Of a stretch of DNA of 64,000 bases, positions 41,919 to 50,917 are shown piece after piece. Origin of the DNA: Streptomyces xanthochromogenes (GTDB lineage: Bacteria; Actinomycetota; Actinomycetes; Streptomycetales; Streptomycetaceae); contig NZ_BMUZ01000006.1 of NCBI RefSeq assembly GCF_014650455.1, forward strand, positions 248,001-312,000, written 5' to 3'. Below the pieces are notes generated by a model, which searched no databases, was not told the DNA's origin, and saw nothing but the letters and a program-made list of their open reading frames with translations. Within the stretch, counting starts at the first letter, position 1, and each line of letters starts with the position of its first letter. The position numbers were made by a program, and so were the translations under genes.

Positions 41919-43916
41919 TCAGCTCACGTTGACCGCCGTGTCGTCGATGACGAACGACGTGGCCAGGCTGCTGTCCTCCACTCCGTTGAACTTGAGGGTC
42001 ACCGTCTGCCCCGCGTACGAGGAGAGGTCGAAGGACTTCTGTGCGAAGCCGGTGTTCTTGTTGAGGTTGGAGTAGCTCGCCAGGGTGGCCGAACCGGCCG
42101 TCACCGTCAGCTTGTCGTAGGCGGTGGTGGTGGTCGTCTCCTTGGTGTCGATGTGCAGGTAGTAGCTGAGGGTGGCGTGGCAGCCGGCCGGGATGGTCAC
42201 CGTCTGGGACAGCGAGTCGGTGTGGGTGGTGCCGTAACCGTTGAGCCAGGCCTTCCACGAGCCGGAGTGCGCGGCCTCACCGGTGGAGTTGTCGACGACG
42301 CCCGAGGTCGCGGACCAGGGTGCGGCGCTGCCGGTCTCGAAGCCCGGGTTGCCGAGCAGCTGGGACGCGGTGCAGCCACCGCCCGACGTGGTGACGTTCC
42401 AGGTGAAGGACGTCGAGCCGCTGGCATTGGTGGCGTCCTTGGCGGTCACGGTGACGTTGGAGGAGCCGGCGGTGGTCGGGGTGCCGGAGATGAGTCCGGT
42501 GGAGGCGTTGATGGACAGGCCCGCCGGCAGGCCGGTGGCGCTGTAGGTCAGCGACTGGCCGCTGCCGGAGTCGGTCGCGTGGATCTGGAGCGAGACCGCG
42601 GTGTTGACCTGCGTCGACTGGTTCCCCGGGTTGGTCACCGTCACGGTGTTGCCGGTGCTGGTGCCGCCGGTGAAGGCCGCCGTGCCGTTCGGGGTGCCGA
42701 GACCGGTCGGGCCGTCGTAACCGGCGGCCGCCTTGCACAGGTAGGCCGGGCTGCAGCTGCCGTTGGCGCCGGAGGTGACGTCGTTGAGGGATGAGGTGTG
42801 GGCGTACGGGTAGGACGCCGGGTTGGTGTTCGCGGCGGGGGTGCCGGCCAGCGCGTACACGCCGGCGATGATCGGTGAGGAGGCGCTGGTGCCGCCGTAC
42901 ACGTTCCAGCCGGAAGCCTGGTAGCTGTCGTAGACCGCGAGACCGGTGTTGGGGTCGGCGACCGCGGACACGTCGGCGACGGTGCGCTTGGCGCAGCCGG
43001 TGTCGCTCTGCCAGGACGGCTTAGGGTCGTACGCGGAGCAGCCGGAGCCCGCGCCCTCCCCGCCGGAGCTGGAGCCCCAGACCGACTCGGACCAGCCGCG
43101 GGTGTTGCTGGCACGGCTGAGCGAAGTTCCGCCGACGGAGGTCACGTACTGGGAGGCCGCCGGGTACTCGACGCCGTAGCCGCTGTCACCGGAGGAGACG
43201 GTGATGGCAACGCCCGGGTGGTTGAAGTAGGAGGCGTCCGAGCTCGGGTCGGTCGAGTCCTCGCTGCCCCCGTAGCTGTTGGAGACGTACTTGGCGCCCA
43301 TGGTGACCGCGCGGTTCACGGCAGCACCGAGGTCGTCCATGTTCGCCGACGTCGCCTCGACGAGCAGGATGTGGCACTGCGGGCACACGGCGCTGACCAT
43401 GTCGACGTCGAGCGAGATCTCACCGGCCCAACCCGAGTCCGCCGTCGGGTAGTTGGTGCCGCCGTTCTGGTCGACCTTCTTGAAGCAGCCGTTCGCGGTG
43501 GTGCACGCGGGCAGCCCGTACTGCGAGCGGTAGGTCGCCAGGTCGGACTCGGCGTTCGGGTCGTCCTGCGCGTCCACGATCGCCACGGTCGCACCGGCGC
43601 CGGCACTCGACGGCAGGGCGTAGGCGCTCTGGAGGTCGGTGGGGCCGTAGCCGGAGGGAGCCGCGGCCGGCGATATGCCGAGGTGGTGCTGGACGTCGGT
43701 ACGCGCCAGGGCCAGGCAGGACATCATCCCGGCCTTGGCCTGCTGGGCACACAGCCGTTGGACGTTGGCGGGCTGAGCGCTGCCGCTGTCGGTGGCCGCG
43801 GCGACGGACGGGGCGACGGCGATGAGTCCGCCGGTGACCAGGGCCGCCGCGGAGAGCGCGGCGGTGGCGGCCCGGCGGGTGAATCCGGGGAAGCCGAAGG
43901 GTCTCTTCGAGTACAA
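41919..43916 (-). CDS. secreted S53 (sedolisin) peptidase with Ig-like and C-terminal beta domains
   Basis: This 665-residue protein starts at TTG 43916, seven bases after GGAGGG; an in-frame ATG 15 bases earlier lacks a ribosome site. It has a signal peptide (TRRAATAALSAAALVTGGLI) and a short pro-region. The catalytic residues are Glu166 and Asp170 (AGEISLDVDMVSAV), Asp244 (SSGDSGYG) and Ser344 (YGGTSASSP). A putative Ig domain follows (He_PIG type, LTYSATGLPAGLSINASTGL), then a jelly-roll-like domain (LLGNPGFETGSAAPWSATSG to the end) that may bind carbohydrate. It should be an extracellular endopeptidase. The TrmB gene upstream may regulate it. Confidence 0.92.
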   Translation of the reverse strand: MYSKRPFGFPGFTRRAATAALSAAALVTGGLIAVAPSVAAATDSGSAQPANVQRLCAQQAKAGMMSCLALARTDVQHHLGISPAAAPSGYGPTDLQSAYALPSSAGAGATVAIVDAQDDPNAESDLATYRSQYGLPACTTANGCFKKVDQNGGTNYPTADSGWAGEISLDVDMVSAVCPQCHILLVEATSANMDDLGAAVNRAVTMGAKYVSNSYGGSEDSTDPSSDASYFNHPGVAITVSSGDSGYGVEYPAASQYVTSVGGTSLSRASNTRGWSESVWGSSSGGEGAGSGCSAYDPKPSWQSDTGCAKRTVADVSAVADPNTGLAVYDSYQASGWNVYGGTSASSPIIAGVYALAGTPAANTNPASYPYAHTSSLNDVTSGANGSCSPAYLCKAAAGYDGPTGLGTPNGTAAFTGGTSTGNTVTVTNPGNQSTQVNTAVSLQIHATDSGSGQSLTYSATGLPAGLSINASTGLISGTPTTAGSSNVTVTAKDATNASGSTSFTWNVTTSGGGCTASQLLGNPGFETGSAAPWSATSGVVDNSTGEAAHSGSWKAWLNGYGTTHTDSLSQTVTIPAGCHATLSYYLHIDTKETTTTTAYDKLTVTAGSATLASYSNLNKNTGFAQKSFDLSSYAGQTVTLKFNGVEDSSLATSFVIDDTAVNVS

Positions 43917-44762
43917 GGAACTGCCCTCCATGGGGGGTTGGTTCGCCGGATCGGGGCGAGCGGCGAGGTGCCGGGAGCTGGACATCCGGGCACATCCGAG
44001 TCCATCCGGGTGTCCTGATATCCGGGTCTTGAGCGTTCGGGTGTTCGGCGGAACTGATCCGGCGCGGTCGGCAGTACGTGGTGTTGCGGTGCGGAAGTGC
44101 GCGGTACGGCACTCCGTGGTGGTGTGGCCGTACGTGGCGCGTCAAGGGGCGGTACGTGCGCCCGTACGTGGTGCGGGACGCATGGTGCAGGAACACGTAG
44201 TGCGGCAGCACGTGTTGCGGGAGCACATATGGCGGGAGCACATATGGCGGGAGCACGTATGACGGGAGCACGTATGGCGTGTGCGGAACGCCGGTCGAAG
44301 GCGGATGCGCTATCGGCGTCACAAGTGCGGCCCGTTGTGCGGTACGTGTGCGATGCGATGAGGTGCGTATGCGATGCGGTGCGTGTGCGATGCGGTGCGT
44401 GTGCGATGTGATCGCGGTACGCGTGCGGTGCGATCGGCGGTGTGTGCGGCACGTTCGGCGGTACGTAGGTGCACATGATCAGCGAGTGCGGCATTGCGTG
44501 ATCAGTGCGTGACGGTGGCGCCTCGCGAATACTGCCACCCGCTCAAGTGGTGGCAGGGACGAAGGTAGCGACGGCCGACGAGGGCGACAACAGCGTTAGG
44601 CAAGCCCGAGGCAAAGCCTTTCCCTCGAAAGGGGATGGATCACCGCAGGGCGCGCCCGCCGAATCCGAAGGATCACGGGGCTGCTCAGAGCCGGGTGTAC
44701 GTGTATACGGTGGCGGGCAGCTTGCCGGGGGAAGACATACACGGAGCCGGACGGGGATGCGC
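43917..44762. other. long intergenic region between S53 peptidase and TrmB gene
   Basis: About 850 bases hold the divergent promoters. From 44100 to 44470 the sequence is dominated by degenerate GTACGTG, GCACGTATG and GTGCGATGC units, including one ordered 15-bp array (separate entry) and GTGCGATGCG repeats at 44341-44420. From 44500 it is ordinary. CCTTTCCCTCGAAAGG at 44618 forms a small hairpin. No gene is seen. Confidence 0.6.
44187..44276. repeat. 15-bp tandem array, six units
   Basis: Units at 44187, 44202, 44217, 44232, 44247 and 44262 have consensus GCGGGAGCACATATG. The third and fourth are identical. The 15-bp step is exact. Confidence 0.88.
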
Positions 44763-45608
44763 ATGGAGGCTGATGAAGGGTCGGTCAACGATCTCGTCGA
44801 GCTGGGCCTGTCCCGCTACGAGTCACGGGTCTACCTCGCCCTCGTCAGGCGCGACTCCTACACCGCCGCGCAGGTGGCACGGGAGGCGGAGGTGCCGCGG
44901 CAGCGCATCTACGACGTCCTCGACGGCTTGGTGCGCGCCCAGCTGGCGGTGGCCCACCGAGGCAGGGTCGCCACGTTCACGGCAGTCGCGCCGGAGCTCG
45001 CGCTCACCCGTCTGATGAGCCGTCAAAGGGAGTCCCTGGAAAGGCTGGAGAAGGTGTCGGCGGGGCTCACCTCGACGCTGCTCCCACTGTGGGCTGACGG
45101 CCGGGCGCACACCGACCCCCTCGACTACATCGAGGTGTTGCGCGACCAACGGCAGATCGCCGAGCGGTTCGCCGACATCCAGGAGCAGGCCGACTCGGAA
45201 CTCCTCACCTTCTGCATGCCGCCGTTCGTCGCGCCGGCCGCGAACACGAGCGGGATCAAGGCGACGCGACGGTTGCGCCGCGCCAAGGGCACGGTGCGGG
45301 CGCTCTACACGCACGACGCGCTCGCCGACGAGGAGGTCCTGGAGAACGTACGCCGCTTCACCGAGGCGGGCGAGGAGGCCCGCTTCGCACAGCACCTTCC
45401 GCTCAAACTGGTCATCGCGGACGCCTCGTTGGTGCTGTGCGACATGCCGGACCCGGTCGCGGGAACGGGCGCCACCACCGCCCTGTACATCGAGCACCCG
45501 GCGCTCGCGGCCTGTCTGCGGCTGGCGTTCCAGAGCGTGTGGGAGGCTGCGGAGCCGATGAGGGAGGCAGCAGAGCCGATGGAGGACGCGGCTCTGGAGC
45601 TGGACTGA
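44763..45608 (+). CDS. TrmB-family transcriptional regulator
   Basis: This 281-residue protein has a TrmB wHTH at about residues 5-75 (LVELGLSRYESRVYLALVRR then DSYTAAQVAREAEVPRQRIYDVLDGL). A coiled linker (SRQRESLERLEKVSAGL) is followed by a C-terminal domain of the TrmB type. The ending repeats EAAEPM twice. TrmB proteins are dimeric regulators that often sense sugars in archaea; in actinobacteria their ligands are mostly unknown. It is divergent from the S53 peptidase and probably regulates it. ATG 44757 is an alternative start. Confidence 0.85.
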   Translation: MEADEGSVNDLVELGLSRYESRVYLALVRRDSYTAAQVAREAEVPRQRIYDVLDGLVRAQLAVAHRGRVATFTAVAPELALTRLMSRQRESLERLEKVSAGLTSTLLPLWADGRAHTDPLDYIEVLRDQRQIAERFADIQEQADSELLTFCMPPFVAPAANTSGIKATRRLRRAKGTVRALYTHDALADEEVLENVRRFTEAGEEARFAQHLPLKLVIADASLVLCDMPDPVAGTGATTALYIEHPALAACLRLAFQSVWEAAEPMREAAEPMEDAALELD

Positions 45609-45669
45609 GGGGGCTGGCCGCCGCATGAATCGGACGGCCGGTCACGTCACGCGGCATCGAGCGCACGCC

Positions 45670-46158
45670 TCAACGAGCGTTCGGACGACGCCTGTTGGAC
45701 CTCGCCCTCCCTCGACGCACTACCCCGACCAGCCCCGCGACGGCGGCGACCACCGCCAGGGAGATCAGCAGTCCCCGCGGGTAATTCAGCGGCAGCACCG
45801 ATGAGTTGGCCGTCGGCAGCGGACGCAGGAGGAGCGGAAGCGCGATCAAGGTGAGGCACGCGGCGGAGAGCAACGCGCCGCGCAGGAGGCCACGGTTCCT
45901 CACGCCGCCCAGCATCAGGCCCGCGCCCAGCACCAGCGGCGCGATCAGCCCGTCGTGCACGACGATGGCCCCGGCCAGCCAGATCACTACGTTCCAGCGC
46001 GTGGCCTGCCCCCAGAGCAGCACCGCGCCGAGCGCCATCAGCGCGAGGCCCGCCGCACCGAGCACCGTACGCACCCCCGTGAGCCTGCGCATCTTCGTGG
46101 GCCTCCGCATTCCCATGGGCATCCTCATCCCGTTGAGCCTCCGCATCCCCGTACGCAT
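45670..46158 (-). CDS. small integral membrane protein
   Basis: This 162-residue protein starts at ATG 46158, seven bases after GGAGG, and overlaps the molybdoenzyme stop by one base (TGATG). The N-terminus is a repetitive basic stretch (MRTGMRRLNGMRMPMGMRRP). Four hydrophobic segments follow (VLGAAGLALMALGAVLLWG, VVIWLAGAIVVHDGLIAPLV, LLSAACLTLIALPLLL and LLISLAVVAAVAGLVGVV). The function is unknown. The tight coupling suggests a membrane partner for the oxidoreductase. Confidence 0.8.
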   Translation of the reverse strand: MRTGMRRLNGMRMPMGMRRPTKMRRLTGVRTVLGAAGLALMALGAVLLWGQATRWNVVIWLAGAIVVHDGLIAPLVLGAGLMLGGVRNRGLLRGALLSAACLTLIALPLLLRPLPTANSSVLPLNYPRGLLISLAVVAAVAGLVGVVRRGRARSNRRRPNAR

Positions 46159-47300
46159 CACAGGACCTCCAGCCTGGTGACCCACTTGGTCTGCAGCACG
46201 CCGGGGCGGTTCGGCGCGATGATGCGGGCCGGGTAGCCGTGATCCGGCGTCAGGGGTTGCCCGTTGAGCTTCAGGGCCAGCAGGGTCAGCGGGTCGTGGG
46301 CGTACTCCCGGCCCATCTCCATCACGCGGTACGCGCCGTAGCGCTCCAGGGACGTCACGCGCACCCGCGCGTCCGGCGGCGCGCCGGCCCGGCGCAGCAG
46401 GTCGGTCATGCGCACGCCCGTCCAGTGGGCGGACTTGCTCCAGCCCTCGACGCAGGCGATGGGCAGGACGGATTCGTGCTGAGCGAGGGCGGCGAGTTCT
46501 TCGAGGGTGAGGGTGTACGGATTCGGTCCGGACACCGTCAACCGGTAGGCAGCAGCGCTGACTTGGGCGACTCCCGCCGCCGCCGCGGTCCGGTTCACCG
46601 GGAGCGACTGGGGACCGTGGTCGGGGTGGCGCGGGGCGAGCAGGTCGAAGGCCTTGAGCGGGGTGAGGGACTGGCCGACGGTGGTCAGGGTGACCGCGCC
46701 CACCGCGGCTGCCACGCCGGTCAGGAGGGAGCGCCGGTCGGGCCCGTCGGTCGCGGGAAGGGTCAGCGTTCCCGACGACTCGCGGCTCCAATGCGCCCTG
46801 ATCTCCGGGTACTTGACGGCGATGTGCAGCAGCAGCGCGCCGACGAGCAGCCAGGCCACCGCGAAGTGCACGGGCACGAAGGAGAAGGGCCAGGGGTACC
46901 ACTGCACGGTGTTCAGGAGCCCGGTGAACAGTTCGAAGAGCGCTCCCGCGACGAGGACCGCGACCGAGAGCCGCTCCAGGGCGTGGCGCACGGAACGCAC
47001 CGGCGGCCAGGCGAACAGCCTCGGGTACACGGTCCACAGCTTGGCGAGGAGCAGCGGAATCGCGGCGATACCGGTCGCCACGTGCAGGCCCTGGGTGAGC
47101 CGGTATCCCCAGAGGGGCCGGCTGGGGAGCACGTCGACCAGCCGGTCGGGCGGGTGCTGGAGGTAGTGGCTGACGAGTCCGGTGCCGAAGCAGACCGCGA
47201 TCGCGGCGCCGAGCCAGCGGCCGATGGAGGTCGCCGTACGGGCGTCGTGCAGCCGGCCGCGGAAGGTGGGCGGCCGCACTGCGGGGAGTCGTGGCTTCAT
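46158..47300 (-). CDS. membrane-bound molybdopterin-dependent oxidoreductase (SuoX/YedY-like)
   Basis: This 380-residue protein has an N-terminal cytochrome b561-like membrane part with at least four segments (residues 28-165; TQGLHVATGIAAIPLLLAKL and PVHFAVAWLLVGALLLHIAV contain conserved His). A DRRSLL-type motif comes near 189, then the Mo-binding domain with ligand Cys283 (VLPIACVEGWSKSAHWTGVR) and substrate region GRE.YAHDPLTLLALKLNGQ. Such enzymes reduce or oxidise sulfur compounds or methionine sulfoxide at the outer face of the membrane. The substrate here is unknown. It is co-transcribed with the small membrane protein. Confidence 0.88.
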   Translation of the reverse strand: MKPRLPAVRPPTFRGRLHDARTATSIGRWLGAAIAVCFGTGLVSHYLQHPPDRLVDVLPSRPLWGYRLTQGLHVATGIAAIPLLLAKLWTVYPRLFAWPPVRSVRHALERLSVAVLVAGALFELFTGLLNTVQWYPWPFSFVPVHFAVAWLLVGALLLHIAVKYPEIRAHWSRESSGTLTLPATDGPDRRSLLTGVAAAVGAVTLTTVGQSLTPLKAFDLLAPRHPDHGPQSLPVNRTAAAAGVAQVSAAAYRLTVSGPNPYTLTLEELAALAQHESVLPIACVEGWSKSAHWTGVRMTDLLRRAGAPPDARVRVTSLERYGAYRVMEMGREYAHDPLTLLALKLNGQPLTPDHGYPARIIAPNRPGVLQTKWVTRLEVL

Positions 47301-47529
47301 GCTCCCATCCCACCGCGAGGGGCCGTCGTTCCGGGCGGGTCGACACCTTACGGTTCGCGAACGCCGGCGCCCGGATGGCCGGTGTCCGGAAGAGGAATGG
47401 GCCGACGCGATCAATTCCGTGACAAGGCCGTCGATGTGCGGTTAGGATCTTCCGGCAGCATCGCGTGTCGGTCACCGGCCGGGTGAGACATGGAGGTGCC
47501 TGTGAGATGCCTGTTGGAGGCATTCCACC

Positions 47530-47919
47530 GTGTCAGTACAGTTGAACCACACGATCGTTTTCGCCCGCGACAAGCGGGTTTCCGCCGAGTTCCTCGGCGA
47601 AGTCCTCGGCCTTGAGGTCGGGAAGGAATGGGGACCCTTCATCCCCGTCTCGACCAGCAATGGCGTCACCCTCGATTTCGCCACGGCACCCGAGGGAACG
47701 GACATCACACCGCAGCATTACGCGTTCCTCGTATCCGAAGAGGAATTCGACGCGGCATTCGATCGGATCAAGCGGATGAAGCTGCCGTACTTCGCCGATC
47801 CGCATCAGCAGCACCCGAACGAGATCAACCACAACGACGGCGGGCGCGGGGTGTATTTCCCTGATCCGGCCGGACACGGAATGGAAATCCTGACCGTTCC
47901 GTACGGCGGCTGGAAGTAA
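47530..47919 (+). CDS. VOC family protein
   Basis: This 129-residue VOC protein starts at GTG 47530. It opens LNHTIVFARDKRVSAEFLGE and ends GHGMEILTVPYGGWK, with His7 and a late Glu (MEI) as candidate metal ligands; the middle has DITPQHYAFLVSEEEFDAAF. The compact form is typical of glyoxalase/dioxygenase-like proteins acting on small molecules. The role is unknown. The gene stands alone between the divergent molybdoenzyme and a glycosyltransferase. Confidence 0.87.
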   Translation: MSVQLNHTIVFARDKRVSAEFLGEVLGLEVGKEWGPFIPVSTSNGVTLDFATAPEGTDITPQHYAFLVSEEEFDAAFDRIKRMKLPYFADPHQQHPNEINHNDGGRGVYFPDPAGHGMEILTVPYGGWK

Positions 47920-48019
47920 TTCACCGGGCCGCCTCCGCATGTGCGGCAGAACCTTACGGTTCGCGGACGGCGGGGGCGGCCTGCCGTCCGGAGCGCCCCG
48001 GAGCTGGCAGGCTCACGGC

Positions 48020-49447
48020 GTGACTCATGGATCCACCGTTCGCACCGCCGCCCTGCTCGCCGCGCTCTCCGCGGTGCTCGCCCTCACCGTCCTGCACGAC
48101 GGCTACAACACCGACCCGGGCGGGCTCTCCTGGTGGTACGCGGCTTCCTGGCTGCTGTTCGGTGCCACCGCCTGGTCGCTGCGCAAGGTTCCGGTGCGCA
48201 GGCAGGCCGCACTGATCGTCGCGGGCGGCATCGCCATCGCCTCGACGGGCCTGCTCGCCCCGCCGCGCACCAGCACCGACTCCTATCGCTACGCATGGGA
48301 CGGCCGGGTACAGGCGGCCGGGATCTCCCCCTACGACCACGCGCCGCGCGACCGCGAGCTGGCCGGGCTGCGCGACCCCTGGCTGTTCCCCACCGACCCG
48401 GCCCAGTGCGCACTGCCCGACCACGCCCGGGTGGACGGCGGCTGCACCCGCCTCAACAGGCCGTCGGTGCACACCATTTACCCGCCGGTCGCCGAGGCGT
48501 ACTTCCTTGTGGTGAACGAGATCTCGCCCGGCTCCGCCCGCATCAAACCGCTCCAGATCGGCGGCGCGCTGTGTGCGGTGGGCACGACGCTCGTCCTGGT
48601 GCGCCTGTTGCGGCGGCGCGGACCGGACGGAGCACCGGGTCGGGTGTCGGGTGCCGCGTACTGGGCGTGGTGTCCCGCGCTTCCGGTAGAGGCGGTCAAC
48701 AACGCCCATGTCGATGTGCTGGCCGTCCTGTTGACGGTCGCGGGCCTCGGCGCGCTGACGACCGGGCACGGTCCCGAGAGCTCGATCAGCCGCGTGCGGG
48801 CCGCCCTGGGCGGGGCGCTGATCGGCGCGGGTGTCGCGGTCAAGATGCTGCCGGCCGTGGTGCTGCCCGCGGTGCTGCGGCGGCGGCCGGTCACCGTACT
48901 GCTCTCGACGGCGGCTCTGATCGCGCTCTCCTACCTCCCGTACGTGCTCGCCTCGCACTCCTCGGTGTTCGGCTACCTCGGCGGATACACCGAGGAGGAG
49001 GGGTACGACGATCCCGACGCGCGCGGCCGCTTCGCCCTGCTGCGCCTGGCACTGCCCGCGAGCTGGTCCCTGCCGGTGGCTCTCGTCGTTCTGTGCGCGG
49101 TGACGGTCCACGTCCTGCGGCGCGGAAGGCCCGAACGCCCGTGGTCGGGCGGCCTGTTGCTGCTCGGCTCGGCGTTCCTGCTCCTCACCCCCGGCTACTC
49201 CTGGTACGCCCTGCTCCTGGTCGCCCTCGTGGCACTGGACGGGCGCTGGGAGTGGCTCACGGTCGCGGGAGCGGGAGCGGCCTGTTACGTGACGGCCCGG
49301 GCCGCACCGGGCTTCCCGGTGGCGACGACGGCGTACGCGGTCGCGGCGGGCGCCGTCCTCGCGGGGTCCCTGCTGCGCCTGCGGCGACGCCCGGAGTGCG
49401 ACGCGGGTCAGGCCGGGGCGCTGTCACAGGGGCGAGATAGTGTCTGA
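48020..49447 (+). CDS. polytopic mannosyltransferase-like (GT-C/DUF2029) membrane protein
   Basis: This 475-residue protein has about ten hydrophobic segments and a conserved acidic loop after the first pair (TSTDSYRYAWDGRVQAAGISPYDHAP), plus NNAHVDVLAVLLTVAG and GAGVAVKMLPAVVLPAVLRR. This is the layout of GT-C fold, polyprenol-phosphate-mannose-dependent mannosyltransferases. DSYRY may hold the catalytic Asp. It may use the lipid-linked sugar made by a GT2 enzyme such as that at 39513. GTG 48020 has a poorer frame before it. It is four bases ahead of an XRE gene. Confidence 0.82.
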   Translation: MTHGSTVRTAALLAALSAVLALTVLHDGYNTDPGGLSWWYAASWLLFGATAWSLRKVPVRRQAALIVAGGIAIASTGLLAPPRTSTDSYRYAWDGRVQAAGISPYDHAPRDRELAGLRDPWLFPTDPAQCALPDHARVDGGCTRLNRPSVHTIYPPVAEAYFLVVNEISPGSARIKPLQIGGALCAVGTTLVLVRLLRRRGPDGAPGRVSGAAYWAWCPALPVEAVNNAHVDVLAVLLTVAGLGALTTGHGPESSISRVRAALGGALIGAGVAVKMLPAVVLPAVLRRRPVTVLLSTAALIALSYLPYVLASHSSVFGYLGGYTEEEGYDDPDARGRFALLRLALPASWSLPVALVVLCAVTVHVLRRGRPERPWSGGLLLLGSAFLLLTPGYSWYALLLVALVALDGRWEWLTVAGAGAACYVTARAAPGFPVATTAYAVAAGAVLAGSLLRLRRRPECDAGQAGALSQGRDSV

Positions 49448-49450
49448 GGT

Positions 49451-50296
49451 ATGACAACTGCCTCACTCGAGACGGGAGTCGGGCTGATGCTCCGCGGCTG
49501 GCGCGAGCAGCGCCGGATCAGCCAGCTGGAGCTCGCCCTGCGCGCCGGCTCGTCGGCCCGTCACATCAGCTTCATCGAGACCGGCAGGTCCCGCCCGAGC
49601 GAGGAGATGGTCCTGCGCCTCGCCGAGCACCTGGACGTGCCGGTCCGTGAACGCAACGCCCTTCTCCTGGCGGCGGGTTACGCCCCGCACTACGCACAGA
49701 CCCCGCTCGACGACCCGTCGATGAGCGCCCTGCGCGAGGGAATGGAGCGGCTGCTGCGGGCCTACGACCCCTACCCGGCGCTGGTGGTGGACGCGACGTA
49801 CACGGTGGTCGCCGCCAACCGGGGCATGGGGATGCTGCTCGACGGTGTGGCTCCGCATCTGCTCGCCCCGCCGGTCAACGCGATGCGCCTCACCCTGCAC
49901 CCCGAGGGCCTCGCCCCGCGCATCCGTAATCTTCCCGAGTGGCGCGGCCACCTCCTGGAACAGATGGAGCGGCAGATCGCCCTGCTGCGCAGCGACACCC
50001 TGCGCGAACTGTACGAGGAGGTCGCCGCGCATCTCGTGCCCCCCGCGCACTCCCGGCCGGCCGACGCACAACAACCAGGAGACGCCGCACCACGGCCGGG
50101 AGACGCCGCCGCCCACCCCACGTTCCCTTTCGCGCTGCCCCTGCGCATCGAGCACGCGGGCACGGTGCTCTCCTTCGTCTCGACCATCGCCACGTTCAAC
50201 ACGCCGATGGACGTCACCGTCTCCGAGCTGGCCATCGAGACGTTCCTGCCGGCGGACCCGGAGACGGCGAAGTACCTTCAGTCGTTCATGCCGTAG
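49451..50296 (+). CDS. XRE-family HTH regulator with MmyB-like ligand-binding domain
   Basis: This 281-residue protein has an N-terminal HTH (LMLRGWREQRRISQLELALR then AGSSARHISFIETGRSRPSE) and a MmyB-type domain (ALVVDATYTVVAANRGMGML, then TFLPADPETAKYLQ). MmyB-like regulators bind small hydrophobic ligands and control nearby genes. A repetitive insert (RPADAQQPGDAAPRPGDAAA) occurs near residue 207. It overlaps the last bases of the convergent SnoaL gene. Position four bases behind the mannosyltransferase gene suggests co-transcription, yet the control target could be the SnoaL protein. Confidence 0.88.
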   Translation: MTTASLETGVGLMLRGWREQRRISQLELALRAGSSARHISFIETGRSRPSEEMVLRLAEHLDVPVRERNALLLAAGYAPHYAQTPLDDPSMSALREGMERLLRAYDPYPALVVDATYTVVAANRGMGMLLDGVAPHLLAPPVNAMRLTLHPEGLAPRIRNLPEWRGHLLEQMERQIALLRSDTLRELYEEVAAHLVPPAHSRPADAQQPGDAAPRPGDAAAHPTFPFALPLRIEHAGTVLSFVSTIATFNTPMDVTVSELAIETFLPADPETAKYLQSFMP

Positions 50297-50723
50297 CCGT
50301 AGCCGTAGCCGAGGCCGCAGCGGGCTCCGGGACCGTTGCCGTTGCCTCTGCCGTTGCCGGTACGCGGTCCAGGAATCCGGCGACGGAACGTATCCGGCCG
50401 TCCTCGGCAAGGGCGATCACATCGAATCCCGCGACGGGCGCGGAGCTGTCGGCCACCGCCACCAGTTCCCATCCGAAGCGGGCGATGTCGTGGTTCCCGT
50501 CGACCGCGCCGAGCAGGCGGAACTCGAACCCCGGGAACTGCGCCTGCGCCCCCGCGATCACTGCGGCGATCGCGTCGTGTCCGGTGACCTCCGCGAGCGG
50601 GTCGGTGTAGCCGCCGTCCTCGGTCCACCCGGCGGCCACGGCCCTGGCGACAGCCTCGGCCGAGCGGGCGTTCCACGCCTCGAAGTAGCGTGCGACGGCG
50701 GTCTCGTAGCGGTTCTCGGACAT
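50286..50723 (-). CDS. SnoaL-like (NTF2-fold) protein with repeat tail
   Basis: This 145-residue protein has the NTF2/SnoaL fold (YETAVARYFEAWNARSAEAV, TEDGGYTDPLAEVTGHDAIA, FEFRLLGAVDGNHDIARFGW) ending normally near residue 122. About 23 residues of ATAEATATVPEPAAASATAT follow, coded by hexamers such as GCCGTAGCC that also hold the XRE stop on the other strand. SnoaL-like proteins act as isomerases or cyclases, or bind small ligands. The role is unknown. It is convergent with and overlaps the XRE gene by 11 bases. Confidence 0.82.
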   Translation of the reverse strand: MSENRYETAVARYFEAWNARSAEAVARAVAAGWTEDGGYTDPLAEVTGHDAIAAVIAGAQAQFPGFEFRLLGAVDGNHDIARFGWELVAVADSSAPVAGFDVIALAEDGRIRSVAGFLDRVPATAEATATVPEPAAASATATATA

Positions 50724-50917
50724 GGAAATCAGCCTCCGTGAAGTACGTTCTACCTGGTCGGGAACCCGAGACCCGGCCGGAGTGCGCCGCCCGGGTCCCG
50801 ATGTCCCCCACTGTGCCGCGAGGCGGACCGGGGGTCGATTACCGCCGAGGTAATGGGCGGACGGACGAGATCCGACGGGCTGCGGCGCAACAGCTGCGGA
50901 GGGCGGAGGTAACTGCG

